Assembly: GCA_021234155.1 (NCBI GenBank)
Contig: JAJEKV010000017.1
Location: 11,849,525-11,913,524, forward strand
Direction: 5' to 3'
Source of the DNA: Isoetes taiwanensis
Lineage: Eukaryota > Streptophyta > Lycopodiopsida > Isoetales > Isoetaceae
DNA: 64,000 nt
Each line of letters starts with the position of its first letter. The stretch's first letter is position 1. This document shows positions 43,929-58,094 of the stretch, in pieces. The position numbers and the translations under genes were made by a program. Below the pieces are notes generated by a model, which ran no database searches, was not told the origin of the DNA, and saw nothing but the letters and a program-made list of their open reading frames with translations.

Positions 43929-45676
43929 TCAACCAACTCCAATTCTATCAAGTAAGCATCTTCCAAATAGGAGAATGCTCAAAGCATGTAATAACAGCAA
44001 AAAGTGTGGCCAAAGAACAAGCCACGATCCAACAAGCTGCTCAAATATGACTGCACTAGCATACCAATGTGGCAAATCTGATGTAATGTAATAGAACTTG
44101 CTAAACTGACATATCCCAGCTAACTTATTGATCCCAACTGGTGCAAACAAACCTGTAGGAACATCTTTGGCTGCTGCATTATACTGAGATAAAGTGCTGC
44201 TCATGTCCAATATCCCATCTTCTATCACATAGTCATGCTCAAATTTACTCAACTCTTTTACACTTCCATGCTCAAACATGCAAGGAAGTAGTTTTCTTTG
44301 ATTCTTAGACTTCTTTGACTGTCACAACGCTGAAACTCAGGTCTGAACCATTCTATGCACACTTCATTCATCAAATCATCAAAAATTAGCAATTCTAGCT
44401 CACAATGTGGTGCCAAATCATCAAAGAAAACAAATTTCTCCTTTTGAGGCATGTAAAGATCATGCTCACCTGTATTTTCAGCTGGTATACATGTCTCAAA
44501 TCTGAAATTCTCATAAAGAGGGCTGCTGTCATGACTGTCACTAAATTCAAGAGCATGTAACATATCTTTAGAGTGCCCAAATGCTAAAGTATCAATGATT
44601 TCCACTTCTAATTCACATAATAATGGTTCACCATCTTCTAAAAAATGCTTCACATGTATGAAAACTCTCAAACTCAGGGTTGATCATGCATCTATCACTC
44701 TCTTTCTCATGACAATGCTCAAACTCATCAATTCCATATAAAAAACTTGCTCACACTCTTCAATCATGTGGGATGTGATTATATTTACCTCATTGGACTT
44801 CAAGCTTGCTGATAAAGGTACATACTCCAAGGTTTCATGGCTGGCCTCATGTGTTACATAACCAAAACATTCAAATCTTGGACTGTCATGGCTGATTTCG
44901 TGTGAACCATCATCAAAGCATTCAAGTTTTGGACTATTATGATAGTTAACATGCTCTAACTGCTGTAATTTCTCATTTTCACATGCAAAACATGGCAACA
45001 TTCCTCAAACATAGTAGAAGTATGCAAATTTACCTTCTCAAACTCCAAACTTATCATTGAACTTTATTTTCGGATTTGGCATGATCAAGAAAATATTTTG
45101 GAATGCTACACCTCTCATCCAAATACTTTAGGAGATAATATACTTCAACAGACTTCTCAAAAGCTTCATAAATGGAATCAAAAGTACCTTTTGCTTGAGC
45201 TTACGTATCTTCTTGTAAACCGAAAAACATGGCTTGAGACCCTCGACAAAAAAATGGATTAGGTGGTCTGCTGGCTGGTAGCTCCAAGTTTCTCTTCTTG
45301 CACCTAAGAATATATAAGCACACTCTCCACATAATGGGGTACACTTTCCTTCTCTTCTATTCTCAAAGTATATAGTTGCTCAATCAACATCTCATCTCAT
45401 AATAAAGCTAAATCTTTGGACAAAATTATGGATCAAAACTGACCACTCACCGCTCCACAACCATAATTCTGCTCAAACAAGAACCATCCTTCAGCTTCAC
45501 TTTCCATACATCTTCCAAAGACTACACATTTTTCCCCTTTTTATAACCATACTCATCATAGTATTTTTCAAATTGTACCAAAAATTCTCTCGATCTTTTG
45601 AGCCATCAAAGATTGGTAAAGGAATAGGAATACATACTTCAATCTGAAAAGGTGGACCTTGATTGTGAAAAGCCAT
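43929..45676 (-). pseudogene. Element C gag, unit 2
   Basis: ATG at 45676. Frame breaks beyond the shared TCT TAG site occur near 45590 (short A run), 45200-45240, 45050, 44740 (six rather than seven A in the AAAAAA run) and 44640. Residues between breaks are the same as in unit 1. Confidence 0.7.
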
Positions 45677-45701
45677 TCGAGTAATCTCTACCAGGGGAGA
45701 G

Positions 45702-45719
45702 ATCTCGGTAGGACCTCCA
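45702..45719 (-). promoter_or_regulatory. Primer-binding site for tRNA-Gln, element C unit 2
   Basis: TGGAGGTCCTACCGAGAT on the - strand, 3 bases from the LTR end: identical to the D site. Confidence 0.8.
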
Positions 45720-45722
45720 AAA

Positions 45723-47638
45723 TGTTGATCCAAAACCCGCACTGGACCAACCTCAATGGAGCCTACATGGTTAGGACCTCCAGGTTGCTTAAGGCAACCA
45801 ATCTTGGTGCAAAATTTGCAAGAAAAGATCAATTACTTTTAGGATCCCCTCAAGAAAAATAAGGCAGCTTGCACTCGCATTATGAATATCTCGAGATGTA
45901 CAGATCCTTTTCAAATGATTTTTGAAGGAGAAATCAGAGAAAAAAAGTTGTGGTGATATGTGGAAAAAACTTGACTCAATTTGGATCTGGAATGGCTGAG
46001 AAAATCGGGTTCAAAGTTGACAGAAAATCTGGCCGCACACTTCCTCGAGATAAAATGAGGTCTGCACACTCAAATGATGATATCTCGAGATTTACTGATC
46101 CTTTTGTATGATTCTTGAAATGACTATGAGAAAACAGTTGTAGGTACATGTGGAAAAAAAAAAACTTGGCTTGATTTGGAACTGGTATGAGGGAGAAAAA
46201 AGGATTCAAAGTCGATCAAAAATTCTGTCGCTGAACTGTCACGTAAAAAAAGAAGCAAATTTTTTGTATCTTGAGTTCTATAAGGTATTTTGCATGATTT
46301 CAATTGTCACAGGTCTGAATAGAGCCTAAAAGCATGTGCAAAAGATAAAATAGTAGTTTGAATCATGAAAAATGCTTCAGAACAATGTTTTGGTGGCAAA
46401 AAGTTACGTAAATAATGAAAGATCAAATTTCCAAACTTGACAGGGATTTTCATTGATGTATCAATCAAATAATCATAATAATACTGTGTTCATGCTATTC
46501 AAGCAATAAACTCAGTTAAAAATCTTGGGAAAATAATTTATGGAAGAATATTAGCCATGAATCATTGCCAATGGCTAAGGAATGCTCAGATAGCTTGGAG
46601 ATCATCAAGAAATTATGCATTGCCATGGTAATGGACGCTTCAATACTTCGGGCTTCAAAATGTCTGTCCATGTTCGTTACAGTATATAGGTTCGATTTTG
46701 AGGTTTCCGGAATTACAGACCATGATTTTAGGCTTAATGTGTTGCTTAAGTGGAGGAATCCAAGAATAGTTAAGTTACAGAGCGGTAGGATCCAATTCCG
46801 GCGGGATATAAGCAGATTTCTAAATCCTAGGGTCGAAGACCAGATTTTCCCAAGAAAACTCGCGATACGGTTTTGCGATTTTGAGGAGTATATGCCCTAA
46901 TATGCCCGTATTTTGGCCTTTTAGAAATTTCGGACAAGGTCTTTTAGGATAATTCAATTATAATATGGAAATCTAGCAATTTGGACCATGAGGAACTATA
47001 GCCATGTGATTTTTCAAGTTTGAGGTCCATTTGGGGCTATAATGAGTGGCACAAATACCTTAAGCAATGGTCACCATGGGGTAAGAAGAAGAAAACAAAT
47101 GGGATCCAAGAGAGTAAGAGAGTATGGAGTAAGAAAGAATAGAATAGTGGAACTCAAAAGGATGTGCATGGGTAATGATAGAGAAATATCTTAATGGTAA
47201 TGAAATGAAAGGAGAATGTGGATAAAGAAATATTTAGGATGATCACCTTGGCAAATATAGTAAAAAAGATGTATTGGGAAAGAAAAATTAGGCAAGATAT
47301 GATAGGGTATGCAAGAGTGAACAAAAGGGAGTATAGATATAGGGAAAAAAAGAAGGCTAGAAAATTTCAAGGGGCAAGAATAAAAATGAGTGAGAATGGC
47401 TAGGAATGGGATCAAATACCATGGGGTCTTCCAAACTTTGAACTTCCAATCTTCAAAAAATGCCTTCCAATCTTTAGTCAACCCAGAGTTTTCTAGTGCA
47501 TAGTTTGACTTCAAAATAAGTTCTCTTTTCCCAAATTTGACTTCAACATCAATGTCCCCTATCAAGGTCTTCCAAACTTTGACCTAATCTTCAAGCATAA
47601 ACCAATGATTAGTATGTATGTTGCCCTTTGGGGCAACA
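45723..47638 (-). repeat. Element C LTR 3
   Basis: 1916 bp. The tip palindrome reads TTTGGGGCAACA here, one G shorter than in the other LTRs. Confidence 0.88.
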
Positions 47639-48093
47639 TCTCGCCAAAACAAGAAAATGGCTGGTCCCCAGCCATAGGATATCTAAATGAGCAATCCAGA
47701 GGGTCTTCAACATAAACCAATGCTTCCGAAAGTGAAAATGTGATAGAAGAGATGTGTGAAAATGAAGGTGGAGTGTATGTATGATGGAATGAGTATGAGT
47801 GTGGTGGAGATGTAATGTGAATGAAATGTGGATGATGGAGTAAGTGGAGAAGTGAAGTGCATGATGAGTATGGGATGGAAGATATGGAATGTGAGTGTGC
47901 AAATGAAGTGAGAAGTGTGTGAGTGTGATGTGAACTCGCCAAAACAAGAAAAAAATGGCTGGTCTTCTCAGCCATCAACATGCTAATGTAATATCAAGGA
48001 GCAATGCCTTGCCTTGGACTACATTCTTGGATGGATGCATGCTTCAACCAACTCCAATTCTATCAAGTAAGCATCTTCCAAATAGGAGAATGC

Positions 48094-49797
48094 TCAAAGC
48101 ATGTAATAACAGCAAAAAAAGTGTGGCCAAAGAACAAGCCACGATCCAACAAGCTGCTCAAATATGACTGCACTAGCATACCAATGTGGCAAATCTGATG
48201 TAATGTAATAGAACTTGCTAAACTGACATATCCCAGCTAACTTATTGATCCCAACTGGTGCAAACAAACCTGTAGGAACATCTTTGGCTGCTGCATTATA
48301 CTGAGATAAAGTGCTGCTCATGTCCAATATCCCATCTTCTATCACATAGTCATGCTCAAATTTACTCAACTCTTTTTACACTTCCATGCTCAAACATGCA
48401 AGGAAGTAGTTTTCTTTGATTCTTAGACTTCTTTGGACTGTCACAACGCTGAAACTCAGGTCTGAACCATTCTATGCACACTTCATTCATCAAATCATCA
48501 AAAATTAGCAATTCTAGCTCACAATGTGGTGCCAAATCATCAAAGAAAACAAATTTCTCCTTTTGAGGCATGTAAAGATCATGCTCACCTGTATTTTCAG
48601 CTGGTATACATGTCTCAAATCTGAAATTCTCATAAAGAGGGCTGCTGTCATGACTGCCACTAAATTCAAGAGCATGTAACATATCTTTAGAGTGCCCAAA
48701 TGCTAAAGTATCAATGATTTCCACTTCTAATTCACATAATAATGGTTCACCATCTTCTAAAAATGCTTCACATGTATGAAAACTCTCAAACTCAGGGTTG
48801 ATCATGCATCTATCACTCTTTTCTCATGACAATGCTCAAACTCATCAATTCCATATAAAAAAACTTGCTCACACTCTTCAATCATGTGGGATGTGATTAT
48901 ATTTACCTCATTGGACTTCAAGCTTGCTGATAAAAAGTACATACTCCAAGGTTTCATGGCTGGCCTCATGTGTTACATAACCAAAACATTCAAATCTTGA
49001 CTGTCATGGCTGATTTCGTGAACCATCATCAAAGCATTCAAGTTTTGGACTATTATGATAGTTAACATGCTCTAACTGCTGTAATTTCTCATTTTCACAT
49101 GCAAAAACATGGCAACATTCCTCAAACATAGTAGAAGTATGCAAATTTACCTTCTCAAACTCCAAACTTACTCTGAACTTTATTTTCGGATTTGGCATGA
49201 TCAAGAAAAATATTTTGGAATGCTACACCTCTCATCCAAATACTTTAGGAGATAATATACTTCAAATGACTTCTCAAAAGCTTCATAAATGGAATCAAAA
49301 GTACCTTTTGCTTGAGCTTACGTGATCTTCTGTAAACCGGAAAAACATGGCTTGAGACCTCGCACAAAAAAAAAATGGATTAGGTGGTGCTGGCTGGTAG
49401 CTCCAAGTTTCTCTTCTTGCACCTAAGAATATATAAGCACACTCTCCACATAATGGGGTACACTTTCCTTCTCTTCTATTCTCAAAGTATATAGTTGCTC
49501 AATCAACATCTCATCTCAGAATAAAGCTAAATCTTTGGACAAAATTATGGATCAAAACTGACCACTTTCACTGCTCCACAACCATAATTCTGCTCAAACA
49601 AGAACCATCCTTCACTTCACTTTCCATACATCTTCCAAAGACTACACATTTTTCCCCTTTTTATAACCATACTCATCATAGTATTTTTCAAATTGTACCA
49701 AAAAATTCTCTGGATCTTTTGAGCCATCAAAGATTGGTAAAGGAATAGGAATACATACTTCAATCTGAAAAGGTGGACCTTGATTGTGAAAAGCCAT
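48094..49797 (-). pseudogene. Element C gag, unit 3
   Basis: ATG at 49797. Broken near 49610, 49320-49380, 49170, 49020, 48930, 48820 and 48370 (an extra T in CTTTTTACAC). One residue difference from other units is visible: Gly for Asp in LEFSGSHDSS, a substitution rather than an indel. Confidence 0.7.
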
Positions 49798-49843
49798 TCG
49801 AGTAATCTCTACCGTGGGAGAGATCTCGGTAGGACCTCCAAAA

Positions 49844-51759
49844 TGTTGATCCAAAACCTGGCACCTGGACCAACCTCAATGGAGCCTACATGGTTAGGAC
49901 CTCCAGGTTGCTTAAGGCAACCAATCTTGGTGCAAAATTTGCAAGAAAAGATCAATTACTTTTAGGATCCCCTCAAGAAAAATAAGGCAGTTGCACTCGC
50001 ATATGAATATCTCGAGATGTACAGATCCTTTTCAAATGATTTTTGAAGGAGAAATCAGAGAAAAAAGTTGTGGTGATATGTGGAAAAAACTTGACTCAAT
50101 TTGGATCTGGAATGGCTGAGAAAATCGGGTTCAAAGTTGACAGAAAATCTGGCCAAGGCACTTCCCCGAGATAAAATGAGGTCTGCACACTCAAATGATG
50201 ATATCTCGAGATTTACTGATCCTTTTGTATGATTCTTGAAATGACTATGAGAAAACAGTTGTAGGTACATGTGGAAAAAAAACTTGGCTTGATTTGGAAC
50301 TGGTATGAGGGAGAAAAAGGATTCAAAGTCGATCAAAAATTCTGTCGCTGAACTGTCACAAAAAAAACAAAGAAGCAAATTTTTGTATCTTGAGTTCTAT
50401 AAGGTATTTTTGCATGATTTCAATTGTCACAGGTCTGAATAGAGCCTAAAAGCATGTGCAAAAGATAAAATAGTAGTTTGAATCATGAAAATGCTTCAGA
50501 AACAATGTTTTGGTGGCAAAAAGTTACGTAAATAATGAAAGATCAAATTTCCAAACTTGACAGGGATTTTCATTGATGTATCAATCAAATAATCATAATA
50601 ATACTGTGTTCATGCTATTCAAGCAATAAACTCAGTTAAAAATCTTGGGAAAATAATTTATGGAAGAATATTAGCCATGAATCATTGCCAATGGCTAAGG
50701 AATGCTCAGATAGCTTGGAGATCATCAAGAAATTATGCATTGCCATGGTAATGGACGCTTCAATACTTCGGGCCTTCAAAATGTCCGTCCATGTTCATGT
50801 TCACGATATATAGGTTCGATTTTGAGGTTTCCGAATTACGACCATGATTTTAGGCTTAATGTGTTGCTTAAGTGGAGGAATCCAAGAATAGTTAAGTTAC
50901 AGAGAGCGGTAGGATCCAATTCCGCGGATATAAGCAGATTTCTAAATCCTAGGGTCGAAGACCAGATTTTCCCAAAAACTCGCGATACCGGGGTTTATTT
51001 TTTGAGGAGTATATGCCCTAATATGCCCGTATTTTTGGCCTTTTAGAAATTTCGACAAGGTCTTTTAGGGATAATTCAATTATAATATGGAAATCTAGCA
51101 ATTTGGACCATGAGGAACTATAGCCATGTGATTTTTCAAGTTTGAGGTCCATTTGGGGCTATAATGAGTGGCACAAATACCTTAAGCAATGGTCACCATG
51201 GGGTAAGAAGAAGAAAACAAATGGGATCCAAGAGAGTAAGAGAGTATGGAGTAAGAAAGAATAGAATAGTGGGAACTCAAAAGGATGTGCATGGGTAATG
51301 ATAGAGAAATATCTTAATGGTAATGAAATGAAAGGAGAATGTGGATAAAGAAATATTTAGGATGATCACCTTGGCAAATATAGTAAAAAAGATGTATTGG
51401 GAAAGAAAAATTAGGCAAGATATGATAGGGTATGCAAGAGTGAACAAAAGGGAGTATAGATATAGGGAAAAAGAAGGCTAGAAAATTTCAAGGGGCAAGA
51501 ATAAAAATGAGTGAGAATGGCTAGGAATGGGATCAAATACCATGGGGTCTTCCAAACTTTGAACTTCCAATCTTCAAAAAATGCCTTCCAATCTTTAGTC
51601 AACCCGAGTTTTCTAGTGCATAGTTTGACTTCAAAATAAGTTCTCTTTTCCCAAATTTGACTTCAACATCAATGTCCCCTATCAAGGTCTTCCAAACTTT
51701 GACCTAATCTTCAAGCATAAACCAATGATTAGTATGTATGTTGCCCTTTGGGGGCAACA
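49844..51759 (-). repeat. Element C LTR 4
   Basis: 1916 bp; extra disorder at 50770-50990 around CAG/CTG/CCG words. Confidence 0.88.
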
Positions 51760-52209
51760 TCTCGCCAAAACAAGAAAATGGCTGGTCCCCTCAGCCATAG
51801 GATATCTAAATGAGCAATCCAGAGGGGTCTTCAACATAAACCAATGCTTCTGAGTGAAAATGTGATAGAAGAGATGTGTGAAAATGAAGGTGGAGTGTAT
51901 GTATGATGGAATGAGTATGAGTGTGGTGGAGATGTAATGTGAATGAAATGTGGATGATGGAGTAAGTGGAGAAGTGAAGTGCATGATGAGTATGGGATGG
52001 AAGATATGGAATGTGAGTGTGCAAATGAAGTGAGAAGTGTGTGAGTGTGATGTGAACTCGCCAAAACAAGAAAAATGGCTGGTCTTCTCAGCCATCAACA
52101 TGCTAATGTAATATCAAGGAGCAATGCCTTGCCTTGGACTACATTCTTGGATGGATGCATGCTTCAACCAACTCCAATTCTATCAAGTAAGCATCTTCCA
52201 AATAGGAGA

Positions 52210-53922
52210 ATGCTCAAAGCATGTAATAACAGCAAAAAGTGTGGCCAAAGAACAAGCCACGATCCAACAAGCTGCTCAAATATGACTGCACTAGCATACC
52301 AATGTGGCAAATCTGATGTAATGTAATAGAACTTGCTAAACCTGACATATCCCAGCTAACTTATTGATCCCAACTGGTGCAAACAAACCTGTAGGAACAT
52401 CTTTGGCTGCTGCATTATACTGAGATAAAGTGCTGCTCATGTCCAATATCCCATCTTCTATCACATAGTCATGCTCAAATTTACTCAACTCTTTTTACAC
52501 TTCCATGCTCAAACATGCAAGGAAGTAGTTTTCTTTGATTCTTAGACTTCTTTGGACTGTCACAACGCTGAAACTCAGGTCTGAACCATTCTATGCACAC
52601 TTCATTCATCAAATCATCAAAAATTAGCAATTCTAGCTCACAATGTGGTGCCAAATCATCAAAGAAAACAAATTTCTCCTTTTTGAGGCATGTAAAGATC
52701 ATGCTCACCTGTATTTTCAGCTGGTATACATGTCTCAAATCTGAAATTCTCATAAAGAGGGCTGCTGTCATGACTGTCACTAAATTCAAGAGCATGTAAC
52801 ATATCTTTAGAGTGCCCAAATGCTAAAGTATCAATGATTTCCACTTCTAATTCACATAATAATGGTTCACCATCTTCTAAAAATGCTTCACATGTATGAA
52901 AACTCTCAAACTCAGGGTTGATCATGCATCTATCACTCTCTTTCTCATGACAATGCTCAAACTCATCAATTCCATATAAAAAACTTGCTCACACTCTTCA
53001 ATCATGTGGGATGTGATTATATTTACCTCATTGGACTTCAAGCTTGCTGATAAAGGTACATACTCCAAGGTTTCATGGCTGGCCTCATGTGTTACATAAC
53101 CAAAACATTCAAATCTTGGACTGTCATGGCTGATTTCATTGTGAACCATCATCAAAGCATTCAAGTTTTGGACTATTATGATAGTTAACATGCTCTAACT
53201 GCTGTAATTTCTCATTTTCACATGCAAAAACATGGCAACATTCCTCAAACATAGTAGAAGTATGCAAATTTACCTTCTCAAACTCCAAACTTACTCTTTG
53301 GAACTTTATTTTCGGTTTGGCATGATCAAGAAAATATTTTGGAATGCTACACCTCTCATCCAAATACTTTAGGAGATAATATACTTCAACAGACTTCTCA
53401 AAAGCTTCATAAATGGAATCAAAAGTACCTTTTGCTTGGAGCTTACGTATCTTCTTGTAAACTGGAAAACATGGCTTGAGACCTCGCACAAAAAAATGGA
53501 TTAGGTGGCTGCTGGCTGGTAGCTCCAAGTTTCTCTTCTTGCACCTAAGAATATATAAGCACACTCTCCACATAATGGGGTACACTTTCCTTCTCTTCTA
53601 TTCTCAAAGTATATAGTTGCTCAATCAACATCTCATCATCTGTAATGCTAAATCTTTGGACAAAATTATGGATCAAAATCTGACCACTTTCGATGCTTCC
53701 ACAACCATAATTCTGCTCAAACAAGAACCATCCTTCAGCTTCACTTTCCATACATCTTCCAAAGACTACACATTTTTCCCCTTTTTTATAACCATACTCA
53801 TCATAGTATTTTTCAAATTGTACCAAAAAATTCTCTGGATCTTTTGAGCCATCAAAGATTGGTAAAGGAATAGGAATACATACTTCAATCTGAAAAGGTG
53901 GACCTTGATTGTGAAAAGCCAT
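52210..53922 (-). pseudogene. Element C gag, unit 4
   Basis: ATG at 53922. The N-terminal frame is open to the shared TCT TAG site at about 53545, and a second frame continues from 53585. Further breaks near 53300, 53140, 52980, 52680 and 52490. The C-terminal end is estimated by comparison with unit 1. Confidence 0.7.
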
Positions 53923-53967
53923 TCGAGTAATCTCTACCAGGGGAGAGATCTCGGTAGGACCTCAAAA

Positions 53968-55891
53968 TGTTGATCCAAAACCTGGGCACCTGGACCAACC
54001 TCAATGGAGCCTACATGGTTAGGACCTCCAGGTTGCTTAAGGCAACCAATCTTGGTGCAAAATTTGCAAGAAAAGATCAATTACTTTTAGGATCCACGAA
54101 GAAAAATAAAGGCGCTTGCACTCGGACATGAATATCTCGAGATGTACAGATCCTTTTCAAATGATTTTTGAAGGAGAAATCAGAGAAAAAAGTTGTGGTG
54201 ATATGTGGAAAAACTTGACTCAATTTGGATCTGGAATGGCTGAGAAAATCGGGTTCAAAGTTGACAGAAAATCTGGCGATGCACTTCCCCGAGATAAAAT
54301 GAGGTCTGCACACTCAAATGATGATATCTCGAGATTTACTGATCCTTTTTGTATGATTCTTGAAATGACTATGAGAAAACAGTTGTAGGTACATGTGGAA
54401 AAAAAAACTTGGCTTGATTTGGAACTGGTATGAGGGAGAAAAAAGGATTCAAAGTCGATCAAAAATTCTGTCGATTGAACTGTCCGCGAGAAAAAAATGA
54501 AGCAAATTTTTGTATCTTGAGTTCTATAAGGTATTTTTTTGCATGATTTCAATTGTCACAGGTCTGAATAGAGCCTAAAAGCATGTGCAAAAGATAAAAT
54601 AGTAGTTTGAATCATGAAAAATGCTTCTGTAACAATGTTTTGGTGGCAAAAAGTTACAGAAATAATGAAAGATCAAATTTCCAAACTTGACAGGGGATTT
54701 TCATTGATGTATCAATCAAATAATCATAATAATACTGTGTTCATGCTATTCAAGCAATAAACTCAGTTAAAAATCTTGGGAAAATAATTTATGGAAGAAT
54801 ATTAGCCATGAATCATTGCCAATGGCTAAGGAATGCTCAGATAGCTTGGAGATCATCAAGAAATTATGCATTGCCATGGTAATGGACGCTTCAATACTTC
54901 TGGGCCTTCGAAAATGTCTGTCCATGTTCGTTACAGTATATAGGTTCGATTTTGAGGTTTCCGGAATTACAGACCATGATTTTAGGCTTAATGTGTTGCT
55001 TAAGTGGAGGAATCCAAGAATAGTTAAGTTACAGAGCGGTAGGATCCAATTCCGGCGGGATATAAGCAGATTTCTAAATCCTAGGGTCGAAGACCGTATT
55101 TTCCGGCAAAACTCGCGATACGGTTTGCGTATTTTGAGGAGTATATGCCCGAATATGCCCGTATTTTGGCCTTTTAGAAATTTCGGACAAGGTCTTTTAG
55201 GGATAATTCAATTATAATATGGAAATCTAGCAATTTGGACCATGAGGAACTATAGCCATGTGATTTTTCAAGTTTGAGGTCCATTTGGGGCTATAATGAG
55301 TGGCACAAATACCTTAAGCAATGGTCACCATGGGGTAAGAAGAAGAAAACAAATGGGATCCAAGAGAGTAAGAGAGTATGGAGTAAGAAAGAATAGAATA
55401 GTGGGAACTCAAAAGGATGTGCATGGGTAATGATAGAGAAATATCTTAATGGTAATGAAATGAAAGGAGAATGTGGATAAAGAAATATTTAGGATGATCA
55501 CCTTGGCAAATATAGTAAAAAGATGTATTGGGAAAGAAAAATTAGGCAAGATATGATAGGGTATGCAAGAGTGAACAAAAGGGAGTATAGATATAGGGAA
55601 AAAGAAGGCTAGAAAATTTCAAGGGGCAAGAATAAAAATGAGTGAGAATGGCTAGGGAATGGGATCAAATACCATGGGGTCTTCCAAACTTTGAACTTCC
55701 AATCTTCAAAAATGCCTTCCAATCTTTAGTCAACCCAGAGTTTTCTAGTGCATAGTTTGACTTCAAAATAAGTTCTCTTTTCCCAAATTTGACTTCAACA
55801 TCAATGTCCCCTATCAAGGTCTTCCAAACTTTGACCTAATCTTCAAGCATAAACCAATGATTAGTATGTATGTTGCCCTTTGGGGGCAACA
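53968..55891 (-). repeat. Element C LTR 5
   Basis: 1924 bp. The 3' motif beside it reads CTCATAAAAC instead of CTCGCCAAAAC (55893 onward), as also at 60313. Confidence 0.88.
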
Positions 55892-56294
55892 TCTCATAAA
55901 ACAAGAAAATGGCTGGTCCCCTCAGCCATAGGATATCTAAATGAGCAATCCAGAGGGGTCTTCAACATAAACCAATGCTTCTGAGTGAAAATGTGATAGA
56001 AGAGATGTGTGAAAATGAAGGTGGAGTGTATGTATGATGGAATGAGTATGAGTGTGGTGGAGATGTAATGTGAATGAAATGTGGATGATGGAGTAAGTGG
56101 AGAAGTGAAGTGCATGATGAGTATGGGATGGAAGATATGGAATGTGAGTGTGCAAATGAAGTGAGAAGTGTGTGAGTGTGATGTGAACTCGCCAAAACAA
56201 GAAAAATGGCTGGTCTTCTCAGCCATCAACATGCTAATGTAATATCAAGGAGCAATGCCTTGCCTTGGACTACATTCTTGGATGGATGCATGCT

Positions 56295-58050
56295 TCAACC
56301 AACTCCAATTCTATCAAGTAAGCATCTTCCAAATAGGAGAATGCTCAAAGCATGTAATAACAGCAAAAAGTGTGGCCAAAGAACAAGCCCGCGATCCAAC
56401 AAGCTGCTCAAATATGACTGCACTAGCATACCAATGTGGCAAATCTGATGTAATGTAATAGAACTTGCTAAACCCGACATATCCCCAGCTAACTTATTGA
56501 TCCCAACTGGTGCAAACAAACCTGTAGGAACATCTTTGGCTGCTGCATTATACTGAGATAAAGTGCTGCTCATGTCCAATATCCCATCTTCTATCACATA
56601 GTCATGCTCAAATTTACTCAACTCTTTTACACTTCCATGCTCAAACATGCAAGGAAGTAGTTTTCTTTGATTCTTAGACTTCTTTGGACTGTCACAACGC
56701 TGAAACTCAGGTCTGAACCATTCTATGCACACTTCATTCATCAAATCATCAAAATTAGCAATTCTAGCTCACAATGTGGTGCCAAATCATCAAAGAAAAC
56801 AAATTTCTCCTTTTTGAGGCATGTAAAGATCATGCTCACCTGTATTTTCAGCTGGTATACATGTCTCAAATCTGAAATTCTCATAAAGAGGGCTGCTGTC
56901 ATGACTGTCACTAAATTCAAGAGCATGTAACATATCTTTAGAGTGCCCAAATGCTAAAGTATCAATGATTTCCACTTCTAATTCACATAATAATGGTTCA
57001 CCATCTTCTAAAAATGCTTCACATGTATGAAAACTCTCAAACTCAGGGTTGATCATGCATCTATCACTCTCTTTCTCATGACAATGCTCAAACTCATCAA
57101 TTCCATATAAAAAACTTGCTCACACTCTTCAATCATGTGGGATGTGATTATATTTACCTCATTGGACTTCAAGCTTGCTGATAAAGGTACATACTCCAAG
57201 GTTTCATGGCTGGCCTCATGTGTTACATAACCAAAACATTCAAATCTTGGACTGTCATGGCTGATTTCGTGTGAACCATCATCAAAGCATTCAAGTTTTG
57301 GACTATTATGATAGTTAACATGCTCTAACTGCTGTAATTTCTCATTTTCACATGCAAAAACATGGCAACATTCCTCAAACATAGTAGAAGTATGCAAATT
57401 TACCTTCTCAAACTCCAAACTTACTGCTGGAACTTTATTTTCGGATTTGGCATGATCAAGAAAATATTTTGGAATGCTACACCTCTCATCCAAATACTTT
57501 AGGAGATAATATACTTCAACAGACTTCTCAAAAGCTTCATAAATGGAATCAAAAGTACCTTTTGCTTGGAGCTTCGTATCTTCTTGTAAACTGGAAAACA
57601 TGGCTTGAGACCTCGCAAAAAATGGATTAGGTGGCTGCTGGTGGCTGGTAGCTCAAGTTTCTCTTCTTGCACCTAAGAATATATAAAGCACACTCTCCAC
57701 ATAATGGGGTACACTTTCCTTCTCTTCTATTCTCAAAGTATATAGTTGCTCAATCAACATCTCATCATGTAGCGATTGCTAAATCTTTGGACAAAATTAT
57801 GGATCAAAACTGACCACTCGGTGGTTCCACAACCATAATTCTGCTCAAACAAGAACCATCCTTCAGCTTCACTTTCCATACATCTTCCAAAGACTACACA
57901 TTTTTTCCCCTTTTTATAACCATACTCATCATAGTATTTTTCAAATTGTACCAAAAATTCTCTGGATCTTTTGAGCCATCAAAGATTGGTAAAGGAATAG
58001 GAATACATACTTCAATCTGAAAAAGGTGGACCTTGATTGTGAAAAGCCAT
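56295..58050 (-). pseudogene. Element C gag, unit 5
   Basis: ATG at 58050. Breaks near 57950, 57770, 57610-57640 and 57570 (a lost base in GAGCTTCGTATC), then open from 57601 to 57053 and again in shorter pieces to 56295. Confidence 0.7.
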
Positions 58051-58094
58051 TCGAGTAATCTCTACCGGGGAGAGATCTCGGTAGGACCTCAAAA